Shown here piece after piece: positions 44,287-52,653 of a stretch of DNA of 64,000 bases (position 1 is its first letter; each line of letters starts with the position of its first letter). This DNA is from Blautia sp. GTDB lineage: Bacteria; Bacillota; Clostridia; Lachnospirales; Lachnospiraceae. The stretch is taken from NCBI GenBank assembly GCA_021772055.1, contig JAETNR010000001.1, positions 1 to 64,000 on the forward strand, written 5' to 3'. The position numbers and the translations under genes were made by a program. The notes under the pieces were generated by a model, which was given only the letters and a program-made list of their open reading frames with translations, did no database searches and had not been told where the DNA came from.

Positions 44287-45585
44287 ATGGGCAAAAAAAG
44301 ACGGAATTTTTTGATACAGTATGTTTCCCTGGCATTAGGCGCTATTGTTTTTCTGGGAAGCGGTCTGACGAAAGCGGCAGCATATGGGGCAGAGCTGGCG
44401 GCGGTCTCTACAGAACAGGAAGTGATCACAGAGGAGAGCTGTTATTCCGAGAGAACGGATGAGGAAGTAGAAAGGACTCTTTTGAACCGGCAGCTTACAG
44501 ATTTTTCAGTAAGGCTTTTTCAGCAGACGTTGAAGAATGACGGAAACACTTTAATTTCTCCTTATTCCATTGTCAGCGCACTTTCCATGACCGCAAACGG
44601 CGCTTCAGGAAATACATTGTCAAAGATGGAAGAAGTTCTGGGCGTATCCTCGGAAGAACTGAAGGAATATTTATACGCCATGGAAGCAGGCTTTGCCTCC
44701 GATGAAGAGAAGGCTCTTCTGACAGCGAATTCCCTTTGGCTTAAGGAAGAGGATTCCCTTCAGTTTCAGCCTGATTTTCTAAAGACAGCAAAAGAATGGT
44801 ACGATGCAGAAGCTGCATCCGTTCCCATGGATGCAGCTACATTACAGAGAATCAATCACTGGGTAAACGAAAAAACGGACGGCATGATTCCGGAAATTCT
44901 GGATGAGATTCCAAAGGATGCAGTCATGTATCTGATCAATGCCCTTGCCTTTCACGGAGCATGGGAGGAGGAATATCCGGAAAGTGCAGTTTCCAAAGGC
45001 ACATTTACCAGGGAAGACGGGAGTACGCAGGAAGCGGATATGATGTATTCAGAGGAGTCTGCGTATCTGGAGGATGAGGGTGCGTTTGGTTTTTTGAAAA
45101 ACTATAAGAATGGGAAATATGCATTTGCGGCTCTCCTTCCGGATGAGGGAACCACTGTGGAAGAGTATGTGAAGAGCCTTACTGGAGAACGGCTTTATCA
45201 GGTATTATCCAATGTGCAGTCAGAAAGCATTGACGCAGCGATTCCCTGCTTTCAGGCAGAATATTCCATAGAGTTATCCGATTCCTTAAAAGAACTTGGA
45301 ATGGAGGAAGCTTTTTCCCCGAAGGATGCGGATTTTTCCAAAATGTGTGTCTCCGAAAAAGGAAATATTTATATTGGCAGAGTGCTGCATAAAACCTATA
45401 TTGATGTAAATCCGAAAGGAACAGAAGCCGCCGCGGCAACAGCAGTAGAAATGCTGGAAGAATGTGCACTGGAGCCGGTTCCGATGAAAATCATACACCT
45501 GGATCGTCCTTTTGTATATTTTCTCATTGACCTGGAATCCGGATTTCCCCTATTCATGGGAACAGTTCATACATTGGAATCATAA
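44287..45585 (+). CDS. Secreted serpin-family protease inhibitor
   Basis: A 432-residue protein. A hydrophobic N-terminal signal (FLIQYVSLALGAIVFLGSGLTKAAA) is followed by a complete serpin fold: FSVRLFQQTLKNDGNTLISPYSIVSALSMTANGASGNTLSKMEEVLG, INHWVNEKTDGMIPEIL, ALAFHGAWEEEY, and the hinge KGTEAAAATAVEM near residue 377, then DRPFVYFLIDLESGFPLFMGTV. The Ala-rich hinge is that of inhibitory serpins. The reactive-site loop between MLEEC and RPF has no obvious Arg P1. It should trap host or microbial serine or cysteine proteases outside the cell. The ATG at 44287 is preferred to 44281 because AAGGG lies better spaced. An AAGGAG-led ATG at 44250 opens a different, overlapping frame. Confidence 0.9.
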   Translation: MGKKRRNFLIQYVSLALGAIVFLGSGLTKAAAYGAELAAVSTEQEVITEESCYSERTDEEVERTLLNRQLTDFSVRLFQQTLKNDGNTLISPYSIVSALSMTANGASGNTLSKMEEVLGVSSEELKEYLYAMEAGFASDEEKALLTANSLWLKEEDSLQFQPDFLKTAKEWYDAEAASVPMDAATLQRINHWVNEKTDGMIPEILDEIPKDAVMYLINALAFHGAWEEEYPESAVSKGTFTREDGSTQEADMMYSEESAYLEDEGAFGFLKNYKNGKYAFAALLPDEGTTVEEYVKSLTGERLYQVLSNVQSESIDAAIPCFQAEYSIELSDSLKELGMEEAFSPKDADFSKMCVSEKGNIYIGRVLHKTYIDVNPKGTEAAAATAVEMLEECALEPVPMKIIHLDRPFVYFLIDLESGFPLFMGTVHTLES

Positions 45586-45586
45586 A

Positions 45587-45619
45587 AAACCGGCGGTGCG
45601 AATCAGGCACCGCCGGTTT
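45587..45619. terminator. Bidirectional terminator between serpin and ABC-F genes
   Basis: AAACCGGCGGTGC (45587-45599) pairs perfectly with GCACCGCCGGTTT (45607-45619); the minus strand continues with TTTTTT. Confidence 0.9.
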
Positions 45620-45624
45620 CCCTC

Positions 45625-47181
45625 TTAAAGGATTTTTGTGGTCCATTTGCTGCAGTCCCATACATCGGATACGATATCCTGATAAAATTCCGGTTCATGG
45701 CAAATCAGGAGAATGCTTCCCCTGTATTCCTTCAGAGCCTGTTTTAAGGCATCCTTGGCATCCACATCCAGATGATTGGTAGGCTCGTCCAAAAGAAGCA
45801 CATTGGTTTCTTTATTCACAAGCTTGCACAGACGGACTTTTGCCTGCTCCCCGCCGCTTAAAACACGAACCTGGCTTTCGATATGCTTTGTGGTAAGGCC
45901 GCATTTCGCAAGCGCGGAGCGGACTTCATACTGGGTATAGGAGGGAAATTCTGCCCAGATTTCCTCAATACAGGTGGTCTTATTGTCTCCTTTCACCTCC
46001 TGCTCAAAATAGCCGATCTGCAGGTTATCCCCGAGCTCACAGGATCCTTTCAGGGAAGGAATCAGGCCCAGGATACTGCGCAGAAGAGTGGTTTTGCCGA
46101 TTCCGTTGGCACCCACAAGGGCGATCTTATGTCCCCGTTCCATGGAAAGCGTAAGAGGTTTGGAGAGGGGCTCCGTGTAGCCGATCACCAGATCCTTTGT
46201 TTCAAAGATATACTTACCCGGTGTGCGTCCCTGCTTAAAATGAAATTCCGGTTTCGGCCTTTCGGCGGCGAGCTCGATGACATCCATTTTATCCAGCTTT
46301 TTCTGACGGGACATGGCCATATTCCTGGTAGAAACCCGTGCCTTATTTCTTGCAACAAAATCCTTTAATTCGCTGATTTCCTGCTGCTGACGGCGGTAAG
46401 CTGCTTCAAGCTGGGCTTTCTTAACCTCGTAAACTTTCTGGAAATGGTCGTAATTTCCTACATAGCGGTTCAGCTCCTGATTTTCCATATGGTATACAAG
46501 ATTGATGACATCATTTAAAAACGGAATGTCATGGGAAATCAGTACAAAGGCATTTTCATATTCGATCAGATATCGTTTCAGCCATGCAATATGCCCTTCA
46601 TCCAGATAGTTGGTGGGCTCGTCAAGAAGAAGGATGTCCGGCTTTTCCAGGAGAAGCTTGCCCAGCAGCACCTTGGTCCTCTGTCCGCCGCTTAATTCCT
46701 CCACATCACGATCCAGACCGATATCCAGAAGTCCCAGTGCCCGGGCCACTTCTTCCACCTTGGCATCAATGACATAAAAATCATGCATGGTGAGGGTATC
46801 CTGGATGGTTCCCAGCTCTTCCATAAGAACCGTCATTTCCTCCTCAGAAGCAGTGCCCAGGGAATCACATATCTGATTCATGTTTTCTTCCAATTCAAAT
46901 AAATAGGCAAATGCAGATTTCAGGACATCCCGTATGGTCATGCCCCGGGTAAGCACTGTGTGCTGATCCAGATATCCCACCCGGACATTCTTTGCCCATT
47001 CAATTTTGCCCTCGTCAGGCATCAGCTTTCCTGTAACAATATTTAAGAATGTGGATTTTCCTTCTCCGTTTGCCCCTACCAGGCCGATGTGCTCGCCTTT
47101 TAGAAGACGGAAGGAAACATCATGAAAGATGGCTCTGTCGCCAAAGCCATGGGTCAAATGCTCTACATTTAAAATACTCAT
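45625..47181 (-). CDS. ABC-F family ATPase (YbiT-like)
   Basis: A 518-residue soluble protein with two ABC domains: Walker A GLVGANGEGKSTFLNIV and ALVGANGIGKTTLLRSI, signatures LSGGQRTKVLLGKLLLEKPDILLLDEPTNYLD and LSGGEQAKVRLCKLVNKETNVLLLDEPTNHLD. The two are joined by a charged linker (EVKKAQLEAAYRRQQQEISELKDFVARNKARVS). No membrane segments. ABC-F proteins bind the ribosomal E-site and relieve stalling or antibiotic block. The sequence looks like the housekeeping YbiT/Uup-type rather than a resistance protein. GGGAG lies nine bases before the start. Confidence 0.92.
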   Translation of the reverse strand: MSILNVEHLTHGFGDRAIFHDVSFRLLKGEHIGLVGANGEGKSTFLNIVTGKLMPDEGKIEWAKNVRVGYLDQHTVLTRGMTIRDVLKSAFAYLFELEENMNQICDSLGTASEEEMTVLMEELGTIQDTLTMHDFYVIDAKVEEVARALGLLDIGLDRDVEELSGGQRTKVLLGKLLLEKPDILLLDEPTNYLDEGHIAWLKRYLIEYENAFVLISHDIPFLNDVINLVYHMENQELNRYVGNYDHFQKVYEVKKAQLEAAYRRQQQEISELKDFVARNKARVSTRNMAMSRQKKLDKMDVIELAAERPKPEFHFKQGRTPGKYIFETKDLVIGYTEPLSKPLTLSMERGHKIALVGANGIGKTTLLRSILGLIPSLKGSCELGDNLQIGYFEQEVKGDNKTTCIEEIWAEFPSYTQYEVRSALAKCGLTTKHIESQVRVLSGGEQAKVRLCKLVNKETNVLLLDEPTNHLDVDAKDALKQALKEYRGSILLICHEPEFYQDIVSDVWDCSKWTTKIL

Positions 47182-47277
47182 GAGTAAACTCCCTTATTTA
47201 TGCTTGGGAACCTTTCGGCTCCCTGCTATTCTCCAATTTTACATGAAATCATACAGATTGGCAATGATTATTATGGA

Positions 47278-47421
47278 GTAACTATTCAGTAGGTAATATC
47301 CCGCGAGGTGTTTTCATGGATTTATGCATGAAAATCCCGAGACATACAAGCCAAAATTCCTTCACCGAAGGTGATCTCTAATGAATTTTGGCTTGTAACT
47401 GTGAAGGTACTGAACAGTTAC
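47278..47421. mobile_element. MITE-like element with target-site duplication
   Basis: The ends are inverted repeats, GTAACTATTCAGTA (47278-47291) and TACTGAACAGTTAC (47408-47421), with one mismatch in 14. They are flanked by a direct repeat ATTATGGA(G) at 47270-47278 and 47422-47430, i.e. an 8-9 bp target duplication. Inside lie two more hairpins, TTTTCATG/CATGAAAA (47311-47334) and ACAAGCCAAAATTC/GAATTTTGGCTTGT (47346-47396), the latter capped by TCACC-GAA-GGTGA. There is no room for a transposase, so it must be moved in trans. The parent transposon is not in the window. Confidence 0.75.
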
Positions 47422-47514
47422 ATTATGGAGATAAGATAGTCAGAATTGGAAAAGCAGTCCGCCCAAAAAGAAGCTATACTATATTTACCACGTGGAAAAC
47501 AGGAGTGATCGGTG

Positions 47515-48429
47515 ATGAAAACACAAAACTGGATTCGGAAAAGTCTGCAATATATAGATGATCATCTGGAAGGTCCCTTATCTGTAAAAGAAATTGCTTT
47601 ATGGACAGGATATTCGGAGGCTTATTTCTCCAGGCAGTTCAGGAAGACAATGGACATGCCGGTAATGGACTATGTAAAGCGCAGAAAGCTCCTTCGGGCT
47701 GCCAAAGAAATCTGCAGCGGGCAAAAGGTGCTGGATGCGGCAATCCGCTTTGGATGGGAATCTCACAGCGGCTTTACCAGGGCTTTTAAAAAGGAATTCG
47801 GCTTTACGCCTGCACTCCTTCAGGCAATGAAAATCAGTATGGACAGTCTTGGAGGGAAAAATATGGGAGGGCTTTTTTTGAAGAATATGGATGAACATGC
47901 CACAAAAGAAAATTTATTCGATGCGCTGAATAATGAAATGGTCTTTATAGATGGAAGCAGGGACAAAAAACTGCTGAAGATCTGCTATGATTATGCAGTG
48001 GAACTGCATAGGGGAAAAGTACGGTACTCCGGTGATGAGTACATTACCCATCCGTTACATGTGGCTTTGATTCTGGCTCAGCTTGAAACGGATATTCATG
48101 TGATTTGCGCAGGTTTATTCTGCGTTGCCTGGGAGGTGACGGAAATAAGCCCCGGGGAACTGGAGGAGCGGCTTCCGCGCAAGGTGGCTTCCCTTGTGGA
48201 AAAACTTAAGGTAAGCAGCCGGGAGCTTACAGCGCTTGAGGATGAAGATGTGCTGCTGATCAAACTGGCACAGCACCTTCACAACATGCGTACAATTGAT
48301 TTTTTGTCAGAGAATGCCAGAGCCCGTCACGCAAAAGAAACTCTGGAGGTGTTTGTGCCATTATGCCGGAAACTGGGGATTCCCCAGATGGTGGATGAAT
48401 TTGATTATCTGGCAGGAAAATATTACTGA
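47515..48429 (+). CDS. AraC-type HTH fused to a degenerate RelA/SpoT-like HD hydrolase domain
   Basis: A 304-residue fusion. Residues about 5-105 are an AraC/XylS double HTH (LSVKEIALWTGYSEAYFSRQFRK, VLDAAIRFGWESHSGFTRAFKKEFGFTPALL). Residues about 148-304 follow the (p)ppGpp hydrolase fold of RelA/SpoT proteins: YITHPLHVALILAQLETDIHVICAGLF, IKLAQHLHNMRT, AKETLEVFVPLCRKLGIPQMVDEFDYLAGKYY. Canonical metal ligands are changed: the HD pair of LLHDVVEDT is Phe-Cys here (F202, C203), and the Asp of KLADRLHNMRT is Gln (Q253); only His179 remains. It probably binds rather than cleaves its ligand. ATG 47515 has AGGAG nine bases upstream. The gene stands alone just after the MITE-like element. Confidence 0.85.
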   Translation: MKTQNWIRKSLQYIDDHLEGPLSVKEIALWTGYSEAYFSRQFRKTMDMPVMDYVKRRKLLRAAKEICSGQKVLDAAIRFGWESHSGFTRAFKKEFGFTPALLQAMKISMDSLGGKNMGGLFLKNMDEHATKENLFDALNNEMVFIDGSRDKKLLKICYDYAVELHRGKVRYSGDEYITHPLHVALILAQLETDIHVICAGLFCVAWEVTEISPGELEERLPRKVASLVEKLKVSSRELTALEDEDVLLIKLAQHLHNMRTIDFLSENARARHAKETLEVFVPLCRKLGIPQMVDEFDYLAGKYY

Positions 48430-48463
48430 CAAACATCTGAAATCACATGAGTAAAATCCCAGA

Positions 48464-48512
48464 CACAGTAAAAATGGCACCGGAGAATTGCTCCGGTGCC
48501 ATTTTTACTGTG
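48464..48512. terminator. Bidirectional 22-bp terminator overlapping the rqcH stop codon
   Basis: CACAGTAAAAATGGCACCGG continuing to 48485 pairs perfectly with 48491-48512 around a 5-base loop. The arms contain AAAAA/TTTTT, giving a U-run in both directions. The rqcH stop (complement of 48505-48507) lies within the arm. Confidence 0.9.
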
Positions 48513-50253
48513 CTTCCTGAATCCCGTCAATATCCGGCGAAGCCATGAGGGAATAGTTGGTATAGTAAACCACAAATCCCGGCTTTGCGCCGCCGGGCTT
48601 CTTCACATGTTTTTTCTGGATATAATCAATTTCCACTTTAGGGGCAGTACGTCCTTTGGAATAGTAGGCAGCCAGCCTGCCAGCCTCTTCAAAAGTCCGG
48701 TCAGGAAGTTCGCCGTCCTTTGTACGGACCACCACATGGGATCCTGCCATTTTTTTGGCATGGAACCACCAGTCATTGCCTGTGGCAAATTTGAAGGTCA
48801 GCTCATCGTTCTGATAATTATTCTTTCCGACATAAATATCAAATCCATCACTGGAAATATAGTGGAAGGGTTTTGATTTTGCCTGCATTTTCTGCCCCTT
48901 CTTTCCTGTATAATGCTTTTTGATATAGCCGTATTCTGTCAGTTCCTCCTTGATCTGCGACAGATCACTTTCCGCCAGGGCAATATCCAGGGCATTGGAG
49001 ATGGATTCCAGATGGTCGATCTCGCTCTGGGTTTCCTTCATCTGTTCCGTCAAAGCCTCCTCTGTACGTTTCAGCTTTCCGTAGCGGTCAAAATATTTCT
49101 TCGCATTTTCGGAAGGGGTCAGCGTAGGGTCAAGAGGAACGGTGATCTCTTCATTGGTATAATAATTCAGTGCCTGGAAGGATCTGGCCCCTTCCGCAAG
49201 GCCATATCCATAAGTATTGATCAGCTCTCCGTAAACCTTGTATTTCTCCTTTTTGGCAGTGTCCTTCATTTGCTTTTCCTGCAGAAGAAGCTTCTTGCGG
49301 TTGCGCTCCAGCGCGGTCTGAACGATTCTTCGAAGATCAGAGGACTTTTGCCTGATGCGGGTAATGGTGTTTTTGGATGCATAATAAGTTTCCAGCATAG
49401 AGGAAACACTGTCAAATGCCCTGGTTTCATATTCACTTCCATATTGGGTAAGAGGCACTGCACAATACTCCACAGGCTCCTCATCCCGGTAAATAATCAC
49501 CGGTGTAAAATCGCCTTCTAAAACCTGCTCCATCAATCTTCGAAGGGTGTGATAAAGATGTACGCCTGCCTTTTGATCAAGGGACAGTGCGGCTTCGCTG
49601 CCGTCAATGGAAGCACGGTAACAGATTTCTTCTGCGATCACCGGGCTTAAGCCCGTAAGAGTAGAGTAGATCGCTTTGGAAATATTACAGGGCTTCTTCA
49701 AGACCGTATGAAGGAATTCTTCCTCTGTTATGGTCAGCGGATCAAGCTTTTCCTGGGTCTGGGGGAGAAAATATTCTCTTCCCGGAAGCACTTCCCGCAC
49801 AGAACTCATATGGGAAGAAACATGTTTGATGCTGTCCAGAATCATTCTGTTTTCATCGCAGAAAATGATATTGCTGTGTTTGCCCATCAGCTCCATGATC
49901 AGAATTTTTTTACATGGGTCTCCCAGTTCATTCAGGTGTTCCAGTTCAAATTCCACAACACGTTCCAGACCGGGCTGGCTGATCTTCGAAATCCTCGCGC
50001 TGCCGATGTGCTTGCGCAGAAGCATACAGAAGTTTGGCGCTGTAAGAGGGCTCACTTTATTTTTTTCCGTAAAGTAAATAAGGGGAAGGGACGCGCTTGC
50101 AGACATGAGAAGCCTGCGCTGCCCGCAGGCTCCTTTTCCTGTAATGAGAAGTTCGTCTGCTTCCGGCTGGGCAATCTTATTAAAACGTCCGCCTCCCAGA
50201 TATGTATTCAGTTCCTGAACCATTGCTGCAATGGTAATTCCGTCAAAAGCCAT
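48505..50253 (-). CDS. rqcH: Ribosome quality control protein RqcH (NFACT family, FbpA-like)
   Basis: A 582-residue NFACT protein: N-terminal NFACT-N domain (MAFDGITIAAMVQELNTYLGGGRFNKIAQPEADELLI), helix-hairpin-helix region (STLTGLSPVIAEEICYRA), long coiled coil around residues 310-440, and C-terminal NFACT-R domain (SSDGFDIYVGKNNYQNDELTFKFATGNDWWFHAKKMAGSHVVVRT, then APKVEIDYIQKKHVKKPGGAKPGFVVY). RqcH binds stalled 50S subunits and adds C-terminal alanine tails that mark nascent chains for degradation. AAGGAG lies before the start. It is divergent from yicC. Confidence 0.94.
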   Translation of the reverse strand: MAFDGITIAAMVQELNTYLGGGRFNKIAQPEADELLITGKGACGQRRLLMSASASLPLIYFTEKNKVSPLTAPNFCMLLRKHIGSARISKISQPGLERVVEFELEHLNELGDPCKKILIMELMGKHSNIIFCDENRMILDSIKHVSSHMSSVREVLPGREYFLPQTQEKLDPLTITEEEFLHTVLKKPCNISKAIYSTLTGLSPVIAEEICYRASIDGSEAALSLDQKAGVHLYHTLRRLMEQVLEGDFTPVIIYRDEEPVEYCAVPLTQYGSEYETRAFDSVSSMLETYYASKNTITRIRQKSSDLRRIVQTALERNRKKLLLQEKQMKDTAKKEKYKVYGELINTYGYGLAEGARSFQALNYYTNEEITVPLDPTLTPSENAKKYFDRYGKLKRTEEALTEQMKETQSEIDHLESISNALDIALAESDLSQIKEELTEYGYIKKHYTGKKGQKMQAKSKPFHYISSDGFDIYVGKNNYQNDELTFKFATGNDWWFHAKKMAGSHVVVRTKDGELPDRTFEEAGRLAAYYSKGRTAPKVEIDYIQKKHVKKPGGAKPGFVVYYTNYSLMASPDIDGIQEAQ

Positions 50254-50349
50254 ATGTTCCGTCTCCTTTTTATGTGATAATTTTCTGTATATTCTAGAAC
50301 TTGATTTCTATCGCTGGTTATTGAGTAGTATAACATATAAAAAAAGGGT

Positions 50350-50378
50350 TTGACTAGGGTTTTGGAATGAACTATAAT
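50350..50378 (+). promoter_or_regulatory. Promoter of the yicC-remA-gmk-rpoZ operon
   Basis: TTGACT (50350-50355), 17 bases, consensus TATAAT (50373-50378), 39 bases before the yicC start. Confidence 0.8.
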
Positions 50379-50417
50379 AAATCTGTGTGTAAAATGGATA
50401 AAAGAGAGAGAAAAACA

Positions 50418-51296
50418 ATGATAAAAAGTATGACAGGGTTCGGACGTGCCGAAACTGTAACCCCTGAACGGAAGATTTCCGTAGAATTAAAATCTGTCAA
50501 CCACAGGTATCTGGACCTGAATGTTAAGATGCCGAAGAAGCTAAGTTTTCTGGAAGGCAATATCCGCAGCCTGATGAAGGAGTACATGCAGCGGGGCAAA
50601 GTTGATGTTTTTATCAACTGTGAGGATTACACCCTGAACTGCGGATCTCTGAAATATAATCGCGAGCTTGCAGGAGAGTATCTGGGCTATCTGAAGGAAA
50701 TGGCAGAGACCTTCGGACTGGAGAATGATATCCGGGTATCCACCCTTTCCCGTTATCCGGAGGTATTTACCATGGAGGAACAGGCCATGGATGAGGATCA
50801 GCTCTGGAGCAGTTTGGAGATTCCCCTTCGGGAGGCCTGCAGGAAATTCGTGGAGACCAGAACCCGCGAAGGTGAGAATTTAAAGAAGGATCTGATTGAA
50901 AAGCTGGAAGGCCTGGATGAGAAAGTGTGCCTTGTGGCGGAGCGTTCCCCGGAGGTGGTACAGGCTTACAGAGAGAAGCTGGAGGCTAAGATGCATGAGC
51001 TTCTTGAGGATTCCCAGATCGACGACAGCCGCATTGCCGCAGAAGTAGTTCTCTTCTCAGACAAGATCTGCAACGATGAAGAGACGGTTCGGCTCCGCAG
51101 TCATATTAAGGGGATGAAGAAGATCCTGGATGAGAGTGAAGGCGTGGGAAGAAAACTGGATTTTATGGCACAGGAGATGAACCGGGAGGCAAACACCATT
51201 TTGTCAAAGTCCAATGATCTTACCATATCCAATATTGCCATTGATCTGAAAACAGAAATCGAAAAAATACGGGAGCAGATTCAGAATATTGAATAG
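50418..51296 (+). CDS. yicC: YicC-family endoribonuclease
   Basis: A 292-residue protein with the family start MIKSMTGFGRAE, then SVELKSVNHRYLDLNVKMPKKLSFLEGNIRSLMKEYMQRGKVDVFI and the C-terminal DUF1732 part GRKLDFMAQEMNREANTILSKSNDLTISNIAIDLKTEIEKIREQIQNIE. YicC proteins are metal-dependent endoribonucleases acting on structured RNA. The start at 50418 fits the family; AGAGAGA lies upstream, and the in-frame extension to 50367 overlaps the promoter. It leads a conserved operon with remA, gmk and rpoZ. Confidence 0.93.
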   Translation: MIKSMTGFGRAETVTPERKISVELKSVNHRYLDLNVKMPKKLSFLEGNIRSLMKEYMQRGKVDVFINCEDYTLNCGSLKYNRELAGEYLGYLKEMAETFGLENDIRVSTLSRYPEVFTMEEQAMDEDQLWSSLEIPLREACRKFVETRTREGENLKKDLIEKLEGLDEKVCLVAERSPEVVQAYREKLEAKMHELLEDSQIDDSRIAAEVVLFSDKICNDEETVRLRSHIKGMKKILDESEGVGRKLDFMAQEMNREANTILSKSNDLTISNIAIDLKTEIEKIREQIQNIE

Positions 51297-51311
51297 CAGA
51301 GGATAATATCT

Positions 51312-51584
51312 ATGGCAAAGCTTATTAATATTGGTTTTGGAAATGTTGTAAATTCCGATAAGATCGTAGCAGTGGTAAGCCCTGACGCAGCTCCGGTGAA
51401 GCGTATGGTGCAGAGCGTCAAGGGGACGGGTTCTCTTGTGGATGCCACCCAGGGGCGCAAAACCAAGGCGGTGATCGTTACGTCGGACGACTTTCTGGTG
51501 CTTTCCGCACTGCAGCCGGAGACGATCGCCAGGCGATTTGCAGAAGTATATGATTTCGAAGACAGGGGAGAGGGACATGAATAA
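51312..51584 (+). CDS. remA: RemA-type regulator (DUF370)
   Basis: A 90-residue protein: MAKLINIGFGNVVNSDKIVAVVSPDAAPVKRMVQ, then GSLVDATQGRKTKAVIVTSDDFLVLSALQPETIARRF. This is the DUF370 pattern. In Bacillus RemA is a ring-forming DNA-binding protein that activates biofilm matrix and osmoprotection genes; the operon position between yicC and gmk is conserved in Firmicutes. It overlaps gmk by eight bases. Confidence 0.93.
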   Translation: MAKLINIGFGNVVNSDKIVAVVSPDAAPVKRMVQSVKGTGSLVDATQGRKTKAVIVTSDDFLVLSALQPETIARRFAEVYDFEDRGEGHE

Positions 51585-52206
51585 AAAAGGAATTTTAGTA
51601 GTTGTGTCCGGCTTTTCCGGAGCAGGGAAAGGCACGGTCATGAAAGAACTTCTAAGAAAATACGATAATTATGCATTATCCGTTTCCGTTACCACCAGGA
51701 GTCCACGGCCCGGTGAGGAAGAGGGCAGAGAATATTTTTTCCGTACAAAGGAAGAATTTGAGCGCCTGATCAGGGAAGATGCACTGATTGAATATGCCCG
51801 GTATGTGGAAAACTACTACGGAACCCCGCGCTCCTATGTAGAGCAGCAGCTTTCCATGGGCAAAGATGTAATCCTGGAGATCGAGATCCAGGGTGCCATG
51901 AAAATAAAAGAGAAAATCCCGGAAGCGCTGCTGGTATTTGTTACTCCGCCAAGTGTGGAGGAACTGAGAAACCGGCTTGTGGGAAGAGGTACGGAAACAG
52001 CTGAGGTGATTGAATCCAGAATGAGCCGTGCCGGAGAAGAAGCAGAAGGCATGGAAAGCTATGACTACATTCTGGTGAATGATGATCTGGAAGAATGCGT
52101 GGAAAGAATGCATCAGATCATTTTAAGTGAGCATTACCGTATGGAAAGAAATGCTGCATTTGTGCAGAAAATCAAAGAGGAATCCAGGGCATTAAAACGT
52201 TCCTGA
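51577..52206 (+). CDS. gmk: Guanylate kinase
   Basis: A 209-residue kinase converting GMP to GDP. It contains the P-loop LVVVSGFSGAGKGTVMKEL, the GMP-binding SVSVTTRSPRPGEEEGREYFF, and EIEIQGAMKIKEKIPEALLVFVTPPS. ATG 51577 with GGAGAGGG upstream is the start; it overlaps the remA end. In (p)ppGpp-using bacteria Gmk is a known alarmone target, but no such feature is visible here. Confidence 0.96.
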   Translation: MNKKGILVVVSGFSGAGKGTVMKELLRKYDNYALSVSVTTRSPRPGEEEGREYFFRTKEEFERLIREDALIEYARYVENYYGTPRSYVEQQLSMGKDVILEIEIQGAMKIKEKIPEALLVFVTPPSVEELRNRLVGRGTETAEVIESRMSRAGEEAEGMESYDYILVNDDLEECVERMHQIILSEHYRMERNAAFVQKIKEESRALKRS

Positions 52207-52284
52207 CAGAAGGAACAGATGCTCTTTCCGGATAAATAAAATGAAATATTGTGCGGTTTGACCGCAGAAAGGAGAATGATTGAC

Positions 52285-52608
52285 ATGATACATCCATCTT
52301 ATTCTGAATTAATTCAGGCAATCAATACAAACAGCGAGGAAGACGATAATACCATTATGCTGAACAGCCGTTACTCTCTGGTGCTTGCAACCAGCAAGCG
52401 CGCACGCCAGATCATCGGCGGAGCAGAGCCCCTGGTGGAGGGTGCTACAGGGAAGAAACCGCTTTCTACGGCAATTGACGAGTTTTACAAAGGCAAGGTT
52501 AAAATTATTGCCAAGGCTCCTGAAGAAGGAAAAACAGAAGCGTTGAAAGCAGCGGAAGAAGTATCTGCAGATACAGCATCAGAGACTGCTGCAAAAGAAG
52601 AGAAATAA
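52285..52608 (+). CDS. rpoZ: RNA polymerase omega subunit
   Basis: A 107-residue protein with the omega core: MIHPSYSELIQAI, NSRYSLVLATSKRARQIIGG, KKPLSTAIDEFYKGKVKI, and an acidic, Ala-rich tail (EVSADTASETAAKEEK). Omega helps assemble RNA polymerase. ATG 52285 is chosen because AAAGGAG lies ten bases before it; the ATG at 52276 is too close to it. It follows gmk by 78 bases with no clear terminator between. Confidence 0.93.
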   Translation: MIHPSYSELIQAINTNSEEDDNTIMLNSRYSLVLATSKRARQIIGGAEPLVEGATGKKPLSTAIDEFYKGKVKIIAKAPEEGKTEALKAAEEVSADTASETAAKEEK

Positions 52609-52612
52609 AAAC

Positions 52613-52634
52613 AAAGGCTGCCAGGGCAGCCTTT
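52613..52634 (+). terminator. Hairpin between rpoZ and rimO
   Basis: AAAGGCTGCC (52613-52622) pairs with GGCAGCCTTT (52625-52634). The T-run after it is short (CTTTATAAG), so it may attenuate rather than end the operon. Confidence 0.5.
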
Positions 52635-52653
52635 ATAAGCATTAGGAGAATCT

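Noticed and set aside
44250-44462. 70-codon frame with a good AAGGAG site at the serpin start
   Set aside because: Beyond the first few codons it is an out-of-frame reading of the serpin signal region; kept only as an oddity, not as a gene.
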